Positions 26,661-38,400 of a DNA stretch of 64,000 nucleotides are shown one piece after another. Every line of letters starts with the position of its first letter. Within the stretch, counting starts at the first letter, position 1. A program made the position numbers and the translations under genes. The notes beneath the pieces were generated by a model that had not been told where the DNA came from, did not search any database, and worked only from the letters and a program-made list of their open reading frames with translations. The stretch comes from Yamagishiella unicocca (taxonomy: Eukaryota > Chlorophyta > Chlorophyceae > Chlamydomonadales > Volvocaceae), in the NCBI GenBank assembly GCA_003116995.1, contig BDSL01000082.1, positions 310,001 through 374,000 on the forward strand, in the 5' to 3' direction.

Positions 26661-27612
26661 CGGGGCTTAAGTCATGCCTGCCAACGCGCCCAAGGTGCTC
26701 TGCTGGGCATAATATGAGCGTGCAGTCATATTATGGGTGCCACAAGTGCGTTTTGCCAGGCAGTTGGGAAGCCTAAAGCACTGAAAGCACAGCAAGCCGT
26801 CGACTGTGGACATGCATCAGGGCTGAAAGACCTGATTGACGTCTACGGTTTCAGAATCCCACATGCTATGCCACGCTCTGTCTACCTGTAAACTGACCTT
26901 ATGTGCCTATTTAGTCAGTTTTTGTTGTGTTCTTCATCTCGTCCGAATTGGGCTCCCCCCCAAAGCACGCCCCCTCCGCAAAGAGTCGGCTTGTATATCG
27001 CGGCACTGGTCATGGCAGCAACCGAAATAATTTTATAATGTAAATGAGGCCACATGGCCAAGCCGTCCAAATCGCAATCGTTTCCGACCCCGCTGCAAGA
27101 TGCATACATGGAAGGAAACACGGCTGCCGCTATGCTTTAGAGACAGTTACATGTTCGGTTATACATTTCAAATGGCAAAACCCCGCCACCATGAAGAAAC
27201 TAGCAGTTGGCGCGTTCGATGATCGGATCCCATTCATTACCAATGGCACACAGGTTATAGCGTTATTTTTTTGACATGATATTTCCTACCTGCAGCAGAG
27301 CGCAGCTGTTCGGGTACGTCGTTCGTTCGTTCCTAGGAATTCGCGAAAACCTGGTCGAGAACCTGCTCTCGTCTGAACTGTCAGCGATTCAGTCTACCAT
27401 CCACTCCATTGCATAATTATTATCACAATTTATCAAGCATATATCTGCACCAAAGGCTCCGGAAGCAAGCGAATTGGCCAATGGCCATAGCAGTTGCACC
27501 TCTCGTCCAGGAGTTGTACGACTCGACTATGCTGGTATTGCTGGCCCATCATACATAGCGCTCGTGTCTCTTTTACACATATCAAACACACTCCATCCTT
27601 ACCACCCTAAGA

Positions 27613-30600
27613 ATGCGTGTGATAGCTATGAAGTGGGCAACGGTGTTGACCGCTGGAATTCTTCTTCTTGCTACGACATATGGTAGGTGCCCTGTTAGCA
27701 TGCCATCTAAAGCGCAATTATGTTGCAGCATTACCCGAGCTATGGATAGCAGCGTTCCGTCCATCGTGGCCTCACCATCTCGGTCGACGACAGTCCCTGC
27801 GCGGATTTGGCCCGCATTCAGTTGCCTTGCTTGCACACCTTGCTACACGGACGCATTAGGGCACAAGTCCGCCTATCCGTCCATACAGGCGGTACGCTTG
27901 TCGCTCTCATAATTTGGCGCCAAAAGAGTCAAACCGCTACGAATTACCGCAAAAACCTACATGGCCGCCAGTGGCCGCTGCCTACATGCATTCCGGCCAG
28001 TATGTGGATCTAGATTTGTGGCTGGATCGCCAGTTACAATAACCCACTGTTGACGGTCCCTGTGTTGGCGGTGCGCCGACTCGCAGGTACAGTGGAGGCC
28101 AAGAAGGTCATCCGTAAGTCGGGGGTTGCATGTCATATGACCAGATGACAAGGCGCCACTACCTCTTAACGCAATCAGGGTGTCCAATCGTAGCATGTTT
28201 GTGTATGTCTTCGCGCACTGCAGTGCCTCAACGCCGCACCTGGATCCCCCGTCGGTTGGCAAAGCTCGCATGCATGCGTTTGTGCGCAGGTACCATGAAT
28301 GGCATCCGCATTTTTGGAACTTCTGGGTCCAAGGGCCGGGTGGAGGTATCATCAGCCGACGCATCTGTTACAGGCATCGACGGGGGCGTGGCGTGGCTTC
28401 CAATTTGCGAGAAAGGACTAAGCAACGAATTAGCAAAGGTGCGTGGCGGGACGATTGGGAACGCCTCTTGAAAGGCGCCTCTTGCAGCCTATCTGTTAGT
28501 CCAGTTGCAGATGATGATTTGCGTGCGGACGAGTGACAAATCGCCTCGCTCGTCATCGCTCGGTCGTTTAAACTGTAGCTATGACAGCCTGATCGTAACA
28601 CAGTCATATATGTGACGCCGTGATGAAAAATGCTCTAGCATAGCAGCCCGAGCTTACTTGCTGCGGCAGCCAACGTTCATTACCAATACCTCTCGCACAG
28701 TTAAGTTCGCGCCAAAATTGCACCAAATCCGTCGGCGCAGGTCATGTGCAGCTTGCTGGGCTACACGTACGGCAGGAAGTACTTCAGCCCGGACCTAGCC
28801 TACCGCACCGATGCGAAGTAAGCTGGGCGAAGGAAGCTTCCAGACGAATGGATATCGGAGATCCCCGATGAGCACACTGTATAAGGCCGCATGCTTGTCA
28901 GCCTGTAACCCAACCTGCAACCCTTGCGTCGCTGCGTCGGTTGACGCCACAAAAGCTGGGGAAGTTTATTCACCAATTCCGACTTCTGGCCATCTATCTA
29001 CCCTACATATACAACCCGACCCGACCCGACATATACAGCATGGTTCTACCTTTTGGTCTGGAACCCACTGTAACCGTTACAACAACAACCCCTCCACCTG
29101 GCAAACAGCTCGCCATGGCGGCTTGAAAGTGAGTGCCTGTCCTCTCTGACACATGCCCGTGTTCAAACCTCGCAGTGACACGCCCATCAGCTACATCAAC
29201 TGCCACGCCCGTAATGAATACCGGCGTCACCTGGTACAAATGCCAATCGATGATGTAACAGCGGCAACTGGCTCCAACGGCGACCAGCACCTGCCTGGCC
29301 AAGCTCTTCGTGATTCCAGCCTGGGCCGGCGGGGCAGCGGCCACCAGAACCGAAGGGTCCTGACGCAGCTGGCGGGCATCGTTGATATTCCCCCCGAAGG
29401 CGACTACGACTGCGAGTTTTTCAGGATGGGAGCCTGTGACCCGACGGGACCCCTGGCGACCATCGAGTGCTCTAGTAAGTGGCTGCACCGAGTGCGTAAC
29501 ACGTGCAGGGAAAGCACTGTCAATGGCAGCGCCCTCAGTCGTGAACTGCCGGAGCGTAAGCGTGGACGCCACAGTGTGGTTGCCAGCTCGGAACACGGTT
29601 GTGAAGCTGGCATGGCCCCGTAATACCGTCCTGCACACATACCCTAGGCGTGCACCAGGTGTTCAGCGCGGCTTTTGAGGGGGCTAGGGTTTAGGGTTGC
29701 ATTTCCGTCGTCGTCCCCAGGTCGCAGACTCAGCCTTGCTTCGCGCCTTTATCCGGTAGAGTAACTGTTGCAGTGGGCCCAAGACCAGAAGGTAGAGCAA
29801 TCGGGCGCATCGTTATTCTGTGATGCCCATGTGGCGTCAGCAGTAGTGTGGCCAATTACCGTACGTCCAAACTTAGACAGACCCTCAAGTCCCACGTTTG
29901 CCCCTCGGTCGGATATGAACGTAGGGAGGGCGCGATGGGTGACTGAAAAATGCATTCGCTCGTGCCCCATCATTGATTTGCCTCCCGTTCCGTTGCCCGT
30001 TCATACCTGCCAACGAGCCTGTGACGCAATACAGCCCCGCACGCACCGTTACAACAACAGCCCTGCACGCATCCCTTTCTTTTCCTTGCCTTGCCGCTTG
30101 CAGACAAGCCTTTGCGCGCCGCACCGCCGCCGCCCCCCCAGCCTCCCGCACCTCCGCCGGGTAGGTCCTTTCGAGCTTTTGCGCCTTGCTTAACGCAATC
30201 AAGTTGCAAGAAGTTGGTCCGTTCTAAGAAACCTCTGTCGAGGCCCTCTTCCGTGCCGAACACAGCCCAGCATTCATCTTTCCGTCACTTTGCTGTCCGC
30301 CATTTGTCGGATCTAAGCTGCCGTCTCCTCGTACCTAATAATCCGATCACCCCCTGCCGCTTCCTGTGCCAGCCCCCCCGCCAACTGCGGAGTCCATCCG
30401 GCTCGTCGGCGGGCGTTTCTGGCCCATCACCAACAACGCCGTCGTAGAGCTGAACCTGTGTCCCTCTAGGAAGTTCTGCAACATGTACGGTCGAGTGGAG
30501 CTGCTGGTGCGTAAAGAGGACCGGAAATCACAATGCTGCAGTCTCACTTTGCAGACGTGCAGGTCTCAAACTATTCCCGTTGTTCTTCTTGTCTGCCTGT

Positions 30601-32144
30601 CGTTGATAAGGCAGGTACAAGTAATGAGGTGGTTCATGCAGTGGCTCATGGAATCCATGTCAACGGATCCATGTCAATCCATGTCCGCTTGAACGCTTTC
30701 GTTCCCTTCTATCTCCGGTGATGGTACTCGCAGGTGGACGCTCCCGGCTACCCCGGCGTAAAGGTTTGGGCGCCTCTGTGTGCGGCACCCGAAGCCCTCG
30801 CGCCAATCATTGCTGGCATCGCGTGCCAGCAGGTGGGTCGGAGACGCCAGCAGGCGGCATGTAGGGATGGGATGCTATGATGCCCGGCTTAGGCATCGCT
30901 CAACTAGACGCACCTATGTACAACGGGGGGGGGCCCGCCTGGATAGGGACAGCCTACACGTGTCATGAAACATACCACATCCCTGCCCTGCTTCGGTACC
31001 TACAGTAAGCCTGCTTCGATGCCTGTATTCACGCAGGTCTAGAGCACGCTGTAACACAAGTAACTGGTTGCGATTGCGCTTCTCGTTGCCTGTGATGTGC
31101 CCACCTGACCGTGCAACTGACTTCGGCTAACGAACGACCAGGGCAGACTGACTTCCGCTCTGCGAACGACTAACGTTACAATTGACATCTTTGCGCCCGG
31201 TCCTCGGGTCCGATCCATGTAGGCGTACAACTGGCCGTCGTTGGACGAGAGGGGTACTGGCATGATCGTGACAGCCTTGGTGCCGAATACAATTCCCTCC
31301 TCTTTTGTGATTCCGCAAGGTGCGTGCGTCTGGCGGCCCACCACGCCGCCTATCCGACGTGATGCAATTTCCAATGCCCATTTGAAACGCGGAGGGTAAC
31401 ATAACAACGGCGTGCAGCTTGTTAGGGTTTAGGTCGGCGGCATGCAGCGGGTTGAAGAAGTGCGTAAATGCAAGGAGTAACCTGACGCAAAGCAATGGCC
31501 AGCTGGTTCAATGATAGACGTAAGCCAATTATGCACAAACAGACGCTAACTATCGTTGCGTTTCCACTGCCGGTGCACGAGCATGTTACACACACAGCCC
31601 ACCGTTGTCGCGTCTGCAGGTGCCGTGAAGCCCAAGGGCTTTGACCCAGCGAAGTTCGGCGGCTGGGTCACCGTCTTGAGCACGAACAGCAGGAACCCGA
31701 AGAAGGTCCAGGATTTCCGCTATAAGGTGCGTGGAGGGACTGGCCTGAGCGGACTGCATGTTACAAATTGCGTCAATTGCAATCTGCGGTGTGCTAAAAT
31801 GATGCCAAAGTGCGTATGTGGGCGCCGCCGGGGACTACACCTCCTCAGCGTCAGGCGATGTGCCCGATGGTTCTACCTCTTGGTCTGGAACCCACTGCAA
31901 CCGTTACAACAACAATTATGAGTCGCGAAGGAGAAGGGGGCATGGTTACAGGAACCCAAAGTCTAATTTTTTCCCTGTCCTTTTTGGGATTGTTTTCGGC
32001 CATTCTGACGACGGGCATGAACGCAGACGATGGCATACCTCAAGAACGCATACGGATGTGTGCCCTTCCTTGCAGGTCTCTGCCAGTCAGTGCGAGGAAG
32101 GATCATTGCTCTCTCTCCACTGCGCCGTCCTGCTACCTTCATAG
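27613..32144 (+). CDS. Gene C: secreted two-domain SRCR-like protein (array member 3)
   Basis: Eleven exons in phase: 27613-27682, 28087-28113, 28290-28438, 28741-28817, 29176-29474, 30104-30160, 30373-30506, 30734-30832, 31223-31319, 31620-31726, 32076-32144 (394 aa). The signal peptide is longer than in A and B, with the core TAGILLLATTY. Half 1: GIRIFG, GRVEV, AWLPIC, then LSNELAK where the paralogs have an acidic DD(D/S)TA, and VMCSLLGY. Exon 5 has RRHL (124-127). The hinge is PPPPPQPPAPPP. Half 2: SIRLVGG, NLCPS, RVELLV, VWAPLC, ACQQ, YNWP, GWVTVL, SQC...LHC. All twelve family cysteines are present. Introns 4, 5 and 10 contain LINE 3'-end fragments. Loss of the acidic residues, which bind metal in animal SRCR domains, suggests altered ligand or calcium use (inference). 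Confidence 0.82.
29041..29090 (+). mobile_element. LINE 3'-end fragment in gene C intron 4
   Basis: TGGTTCTACC, then a TTGGTCTGGAACCCACTG block and (AAC)n: the same 3' terminus as the LINE at 38.8-42.7 kb, here on the plus strand and truncated to about 50 bp. A decayed minus-strand relative sits at about 29,759-29,821 and a bare tail (CCGTTACAACAACA-like) at about 30,045-30,060, both in intron 5. Confidence 0.75.
31848..31917 (+). mobile_element. LINE 3'-end fragment in gene C intron 10
   Basis: About 70 bp from GTCAGGCGATGTGCCC to the (AAC)n tail, closely matching the LINE terminus at 38.8 kb and the short unit at 48.7 kb. It inserted in the sense direction of the host gene. Confidence 0.8.
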
Positions 32145-35100
32145 CTAGCCTAACGAAAGAGGATGCACGTAGAGATGCTCGCGATCACCTCGGTTCAGTA
32201 TATAATGGCACAGCCCTGGTACATACGGTAATGGCTGATGAAGTGGACCACACCCCACGCAGCAGGTGACGTGCGAGCGGATATATTGATGCTCCAGTTG
32301 GCGTGGGTAGCGTCCGACAACGGGCCACTTTTCTGCTACCGTTTGCGGTTCCTGGAAGGAAGGCCGGTTGGGTTTCACAGCGTGTCTAGCAGACATGCGG
32401 CCGTGTACCTTCGTTACCTTTTTTTGACTCAACCGTCGTTGTGTTTCTCATGGCAATCGCCAATGGGAATGACCTATTTGATGTGCGGCCTAAGTCTGCG
32501 GTGTGGGCGATACCAGGTGCGCTAAGCCGGGGGAGCTCTTGATTTGGTTTAGTGGGGAGGCCTGTTGGTGGTGCAGGGCAGGTGTATCACGGTCCGGCGT
32601 CGCGCCATACAGCGTCCTGACTCGAGTCGAAGAACTACATGTGTTCATTAATGCATCATCACATTGGGGAAGTGAATGAATGAATCGTGGTACAGTAGGC
32701 CACGTGCAGTATTGCCTAGCTATCTGGGCGCCAGTACAGCTGCCAGAATTACAGGTTGTTGTCGTAACGCTTACAGTGGGTATAGGTGTATTGCGCCGCG
32801 CGCATCATACTGTTCGTAAGGAGATGCAGGTATCGAAGAGAGTTGCGTGCGTGTCGATCAGCGCCTTTTAGCGGTGCGTACCTGGGTGCCTAGTCGTCCA
32901 AACAGCTAATCAGTAATTAGGCGCTGTCACGTTTGGCACATGAGTGAGTTGCATTCGTACCCTGGCGACATCGTACATTGCGGAACTTCCAAGCCGCTTT
33001 GGCTCTGTCCTCTTCCTCGTGGGCGCTTTCTACAATTAGTGCATGCAGGCGTCTCGCCTCGTACCTAATAAGGCGCTGGTACTTTGTTACTACTTGCTCC
33101 TTGTTATTTGAGCAGCGACTAGAGGCTTCTAGTGTGCATTGAATGGTCCAGAACCTAGATGCGCAACATCGGGAGCAAAGCGGACGTTGGATAAGTAGGT
33201 TAGACTGGCCGAAAGGTAGGTAAACCCTTGATGGGGTCGGTGAAGACCCTTGGATTGTTCATGGCGTGTTAGTTGACATACGTAGAGTCGTGGTGATTGA
33301 AGCTGTAATACTGATTCCTTCATCGCCAAATCAATGGAAGTCTTACGCAAGCCTGTCTGACTCCACCTGATTAATGTGTGCCTTCCCCGGGCGCCCTGCC
33401 AAAATGCAGGCTGAGAGCCCGACGCTTCTGGCTCATGTCCTTCAATGACCGTCGTTTCACATCTTGTCTGTCATGATGTTGAATCCTTGACCTCACATCG
33501 AGTGGCAACTAGAATATTGAACTCTCATCGACTGGCAACTAGAATATTGAACTCTCATCGACTGGCAAATTAATCAATCACCATGCGCGGCATCCAGGGC
33601 AATTCGATTGTGCAAAGAGTGGTGTTGTCCAAACCAGCGCAGCCAAGTAAGGAATGCCATTTCTCACCCTGGATGCCAGCTTGGTCCAGTAACGAACATG
33701 CCCCGGGCGCACGTTCTTCAATGTTGCACTTGATTGTGTAGGTTGACACGCCATCAATAATGCCTCGCCAGTCGCCAGCTCGCTACTCAGCGCCTGGAAC
33801 GGGCGCAAGCACCGATTAGAGATTTACCAAGTTTACGGATTGCAGCTTTGGAGGTCGGCCGCCTGGATGGTAATAGCCCCCAAATTGCTCTTGCATGGAG
33901 CGCCGCGGAGCAATTCGATACCATTATTACGCGCTGCTATGCACAGCACCGATCTTTGCTGCTCTCTCCTGCTATGTACGGTAGTTCATGCGGGCGCATG
34001 TCATTACTACCCGGCGATCGGACTGCTATTCTGTATTATTAATACTTTCTCCTAGAGGGTTCAGTCCTCGCAACCCGCGCTGCTTTCAAACGTTAAGATA
34101 ACGCCCTCATCTAACTACTGCCTATGTAAAGTTTTGGCGCTTCATTTGCGGCCTGGGTCATGAGCTTTTTTGCATTAATTTGTGTTTGTTACCATATCAG
34201 TTGCCCACAAGGCCTTAGCTTGCACCCAACCAGCAGCAGACGCCAGCAGCGAACAATAGCACTCCAGCAGGCTTGGATACCTCGCCTTATAACTGCGCCT
34301 CTGTTTTAGTTACATTTAGATGCATAATGAGCACCCGCGCTTTCCGTTCGTCGGGATGACGTACGTACACATACGCAGCACTTCGACTGGAACACGCAGG
34401 AACACGCGTGCACGCAAACCGGAAGGAACAATTATGATACACTGCGATGGACGTCTGGGTCCATGTATCGTGACGAGAGCTAATAAGGAACCCCCAAAAG
34501 CACAGGGCTGCAGCTAGCCGATAGGGCGACACGTAAAGGCAAAGCTGTACACGTTGCCCCCTCTTCTATGAATATCGGGGCTTTCTAGCTCAGCAGGGTG
34601 CAAAGGGGTGTAACTTCCCCGACCAGCAAGCTTTCGGCAGCCTTGCACCCCATATAAGTAGTAACGATCACGATCGATTCAAGCACGGGCGGGACTCCCT
34701 CGCAGTCTGCTGTAAGGGAACGTGGAGGTACGGCTGGACGGTCAACGTTTTGTCCTACCCATTAGCAAGTGTCCTATCCCGGTCGATTGGGGGCGATGCA
34801 TGTCTGGAACACAGCGTTCAGCGCACGTGCGACATGACTACTCACAGCTACTCATCGGCACGCACGGGCAGTCCGGTGAACTACCTGTGTACTGAGTTTC
34901 CCTATATCATCAAACATTTGATGCTCACGCCGTCTCTTGGCTAGATTGGATACGATTGGATATCTATCGCGCTGCCAAGTAACAGTAGTGCTACAGATCG
35001 CCTTCGCGGCTTGAACTCGCTCAGCGACCGTAGACGCCTTAACGCCGTCTGTGGCTTTTCGTGCATAAAAGTAACCCGTTTGTAGCTTCGTACATGTGCG

Positions 35101-35434
35101 TAAGTTCTAACGGCCCGGCAGCTCTGCTGTCTGGGTAGCAACTGCTGGGCCGTGCGCAGGTAGGTAAAGGAGGTAGGTACGCCATCCACTAGGTGGGCGC
35201 GCATGGACGGCGGTCTATTACAGAACATATTAGTACTGTGAAATGCTCTTCCATATCATAGATAGTGCGACTCAAGCAGCCCCCAGCGTAAGATCGCCAG
35301 CGCATCGCCCGGCGCCTCGTCGCGCGTTTCCTTCAGCATAAAACTTTTCCTGTGTCCGAGCATTTCCTGTTTAACATCTAATACATAGTATTTAAATCAT
35401 TGCGTGTAGTACCGGTATTCCTAGCGCGATAAAA
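32145..35434. other. Spacer between genes C and D, no gene seen
   Basis: Holds the 3' UTR of gene C, a decayed LINE tail at about 32,754-32,782 (TTGTTGTCGTAACG), a 30-bp satellite at 33.5 kb and presumably the promoter of gene D. An AT-rich TATTTAAAT lies at 35,389-35,397, about 40 bp before the D start codon. It could be a TATA-like element but would leave a very short leader. Confidence 0.5.
33496..33568. repeat. 30-bp tandem repeat, about 2.4 copies
   Basis: Units begin CATCGASTGGCAACTAGAAT and end CTCT; the first two copies differ at one base and the third is partial. Confidence 0.85.
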
Positions 35435-38400
35435 ATGATGCTACCGCTGATGGTCATCAAAGCCGCATGCGTCGTGGTCCTTGCCCTCTCCTCTGGTACG
35501 TGTTTAAGTTTTTTACGGTCACTGTGTTTTCAATATAAATGTATCGTCACTGTTCTCTTGCGCGGGCCCTCGCGTTCACGACTACAGCAACTGTCGGAGG
35601 CATCAGAAAGGATTAGAAGAGCCCATGCTGTACCCACAGGCGTAGCTGTTTTGCCAGATGCAACGTAATCCTCAATCGGACATAATACCTTTACGTTGAT
35701 GCCCATCATCACGCAAGCAACCAGCTATCATGGCGCTGCACAACTGTGTCCTTAGTCCTCGGAGGCACTTCCATATTTTATAAGCCAACAATACCTCAAT
35801 AACTCAAATTTCCCCGTGCCTATTGTGCAGGCGTTGTGGAGGCCAAGAGAAATTTCCGTAAGTTCGAATGACGTACGGCATCCGTCGATGCAGCACAACA
35901 ACTCGATATTGCGGCGTTCGTGTGGCTCATGCATGTCATAATGGTGGTAGATGCAAATGGTTTGATGGTTTGTGGAATGTGCCTGGCATGTACGGCCCTG
36001 GGATGGAGTGCGATGAGTGGCATACGCATAAGCAGGCACAAAAACGTGCATGACAAAGCAACTGTTAGGGGCTGCAGAAATGAGGCGCTGTTGGCCACGG
36101 CATTAAAGGGCCTTACGCGCCGCATGTGGTCAGCGGACAGAAAAGAGCGTATGCTTGAACATGGGTATACCTGGCGGGAACGTTGTGAAAAGGCCTTGGG
36201 AGTGCGGCCGGAGCTACAGGGGGGCCTAGAGTGCGCTTGAGGGCAGGAGGGAGCCCCGGATCGAGGGAAAATGGCTGCGACCAAAAGGGGTTTCGAAAGC
36301 TTCGTGCCGAATGGTACAAGAAACAAATTCCAGCACACGGACACACGGCTACCAGCGGTCATAGTCCATCGAGTCCGTGAGTGTTTGACATATTGACGCT
36401 GCTGTGTTGTTCCTGGGTACAGGGACCAGCAATGGCGTTCGCCTGGTGGGAGGCGCGGGGCCCAGAGGGCGCCTGCAGGTGTCATCGAAGGATTCGTGGT
36501 TGACCGGAGACGCGGGCGGGGTTGCCTGGCGCCCCGTTTGCAGCGAGGGCTTCGATGACGACACAGCGCAGGCGAGTCAACTAGTTTGGGGGGACGTAGA
36601 GGGCAGCATTTGTTACAACGACTCCCAGACCGAAAAGCAGAGTCAGCGGGCACATCGCCGCAGCTAGTAGATGTAGCAGTAGGCATTATATAGGGTGGGC
36701 TATCTGATGACAAGAGGGTGCAAGGTGCAGGATTTTGGCGCCCCCACTTCTACATGACTGGATGGCTGGCCCCTGAAACCCATTATTGCTGGAGGGTTTG
36801 GAGTTAACTGCAAGCCCGCTGCTTCCTTTTACTCTTCAGATCATGTGCAAGCTGCTGGGCTACAAGGGCGGCAGGGCGTACTTCACACCGGAAGTGGCGT
36901 ACGACGCAAATGCAACGTAAGTTGAATGGGCGACGGGCGTTTCCGTCAGGGAATGGGGTCCAATAATGATGCTATGTACGGAAATCAATATCCGTCGTAC
37001 AGGAGGACCAATGGTTTTCTGTTATGCACCTGTACAATACCGTACCGGTAATCGATGCCGATGCGCTCAGCCATGTTGGTCCATGCCCTGCCATGCCATT
37101 TGGGCCCTGCGCCTTACAGTAATCGATACCCGACTCGCCTATATCCCCCCTTACAGCGTCACTCCAGTCAGCGACATCCATTGCTTCCTGAAAGCCGCAC
37201 CCGTGGGAGCTCACCACCGCCGCCTTCTACGCGGGGAAAATGTCGATCCGACCGCCGCCTCCACTGCATTCAACGCCGGTGGAGATCGGTCAACACAAAT
37301 CATCGGCGATGACGACTCAGGACATGCCAACGCGCGCTCCCTGTACGAACCGCTGTCTGGCATCATCAATATCCCCGACAAAGCCCGCTACGAGTGCTAC
37401 TTTTACATTGGTTCGTGCGAGCCCCAGGGCCCGCTGGCAGGCCTCGAGTGTGGAAGTGAGTCGCCGAAGCACCATATCGTCATGTCATGGCATTTCGTAC
37501 GTTGTCGTCATGCCGTACTTACCTACCTGTTACATCCGCCTTACCTGCCGTCCCTTTCTCTCTCCCATTCTATCCCCTAAATGAACAGACAGGATTTTGC
37601 CGCCCGCGCCGCCGTCGCCTCCTTCGCTGCCGGACGCACCTCCTGGTAGGATCCTAGCTGGGGGTCTGACTTTGGTGGGCGCAATCTCACGAGAAATGGG
37701 GCCTCGTACGATAGTATGCGCTGAGGTCGCACAGGGAATGGCCTGACTTGAGTGGAGACGTTCGTCTCGCACTTCCCAGCGCCCGCTTACAAACTGCTGG
37801 GTACAAGGCTTTCTGCAGCAATGGCGCTCGCTGTCCTTCCCCTGAGGTCTTGCGTGTCCTTGCTCCCCTGCCCTCGCCTTCCAGCCCCGCCGGCAGACTC
37901 GGATTTCATTCGCTTCGTGGGCGGCGCATCCTGGTCGCTGCCCCCCTGGTCCACGATGCTTGATGTGGAACCCAACCTGTGCCCCTCAGAGGAGCTCTGT
38001 GGCTCATATGTGCGCGTCGAGGTGCAGGTCGGTGCGCGGATATGGATGCAACGTCAGCGGCGGGCAGGGTGTATGCGTGTACGGGGAGGGGAGTCAACGG
38101 CGCAGTGCGGGGGCCTGGGCCGGGGGACCACACCAATGCACCGGTAGGCGTCTGTCGGCGCTCCCGGCGGGAACGCAGCCACAGCAACGGCCGCGCGTTA
38201 ATTATTTGGTCGGTTGGTTCCCATGGGGGGGGCGAACCCAACCGCCCAACCAACCCAGCGCCCTATCACCAACCGACACATGCAGGTGGATGACCTCGAA
38301 CAGCCCGGCAACAAATTCTGGGCGCCGTTGTGTGCGACCACGGAGGCCCTGGCCTTCGACGTTGCCAGGATCACGTGCGAGCAGGTGGGCATGCCGTACA

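Larger units (their letters stand above)
21841..27612. other. Spacer between genes B and C, repeats only
   Basis: The longest spacer in the array. It holds a 39-bp satellite (24.0 kb), a perfect 38-bp duplication (24.8 kb) and two copies of repeat family X facing each other (25.2-26.7 kb). The 235-codon and 325-codon open frames over the latter lie on opposite strands of the same repeat and show no protein motif. I found no fifth SRCR-like copy or relic. Confidence 0.5.
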
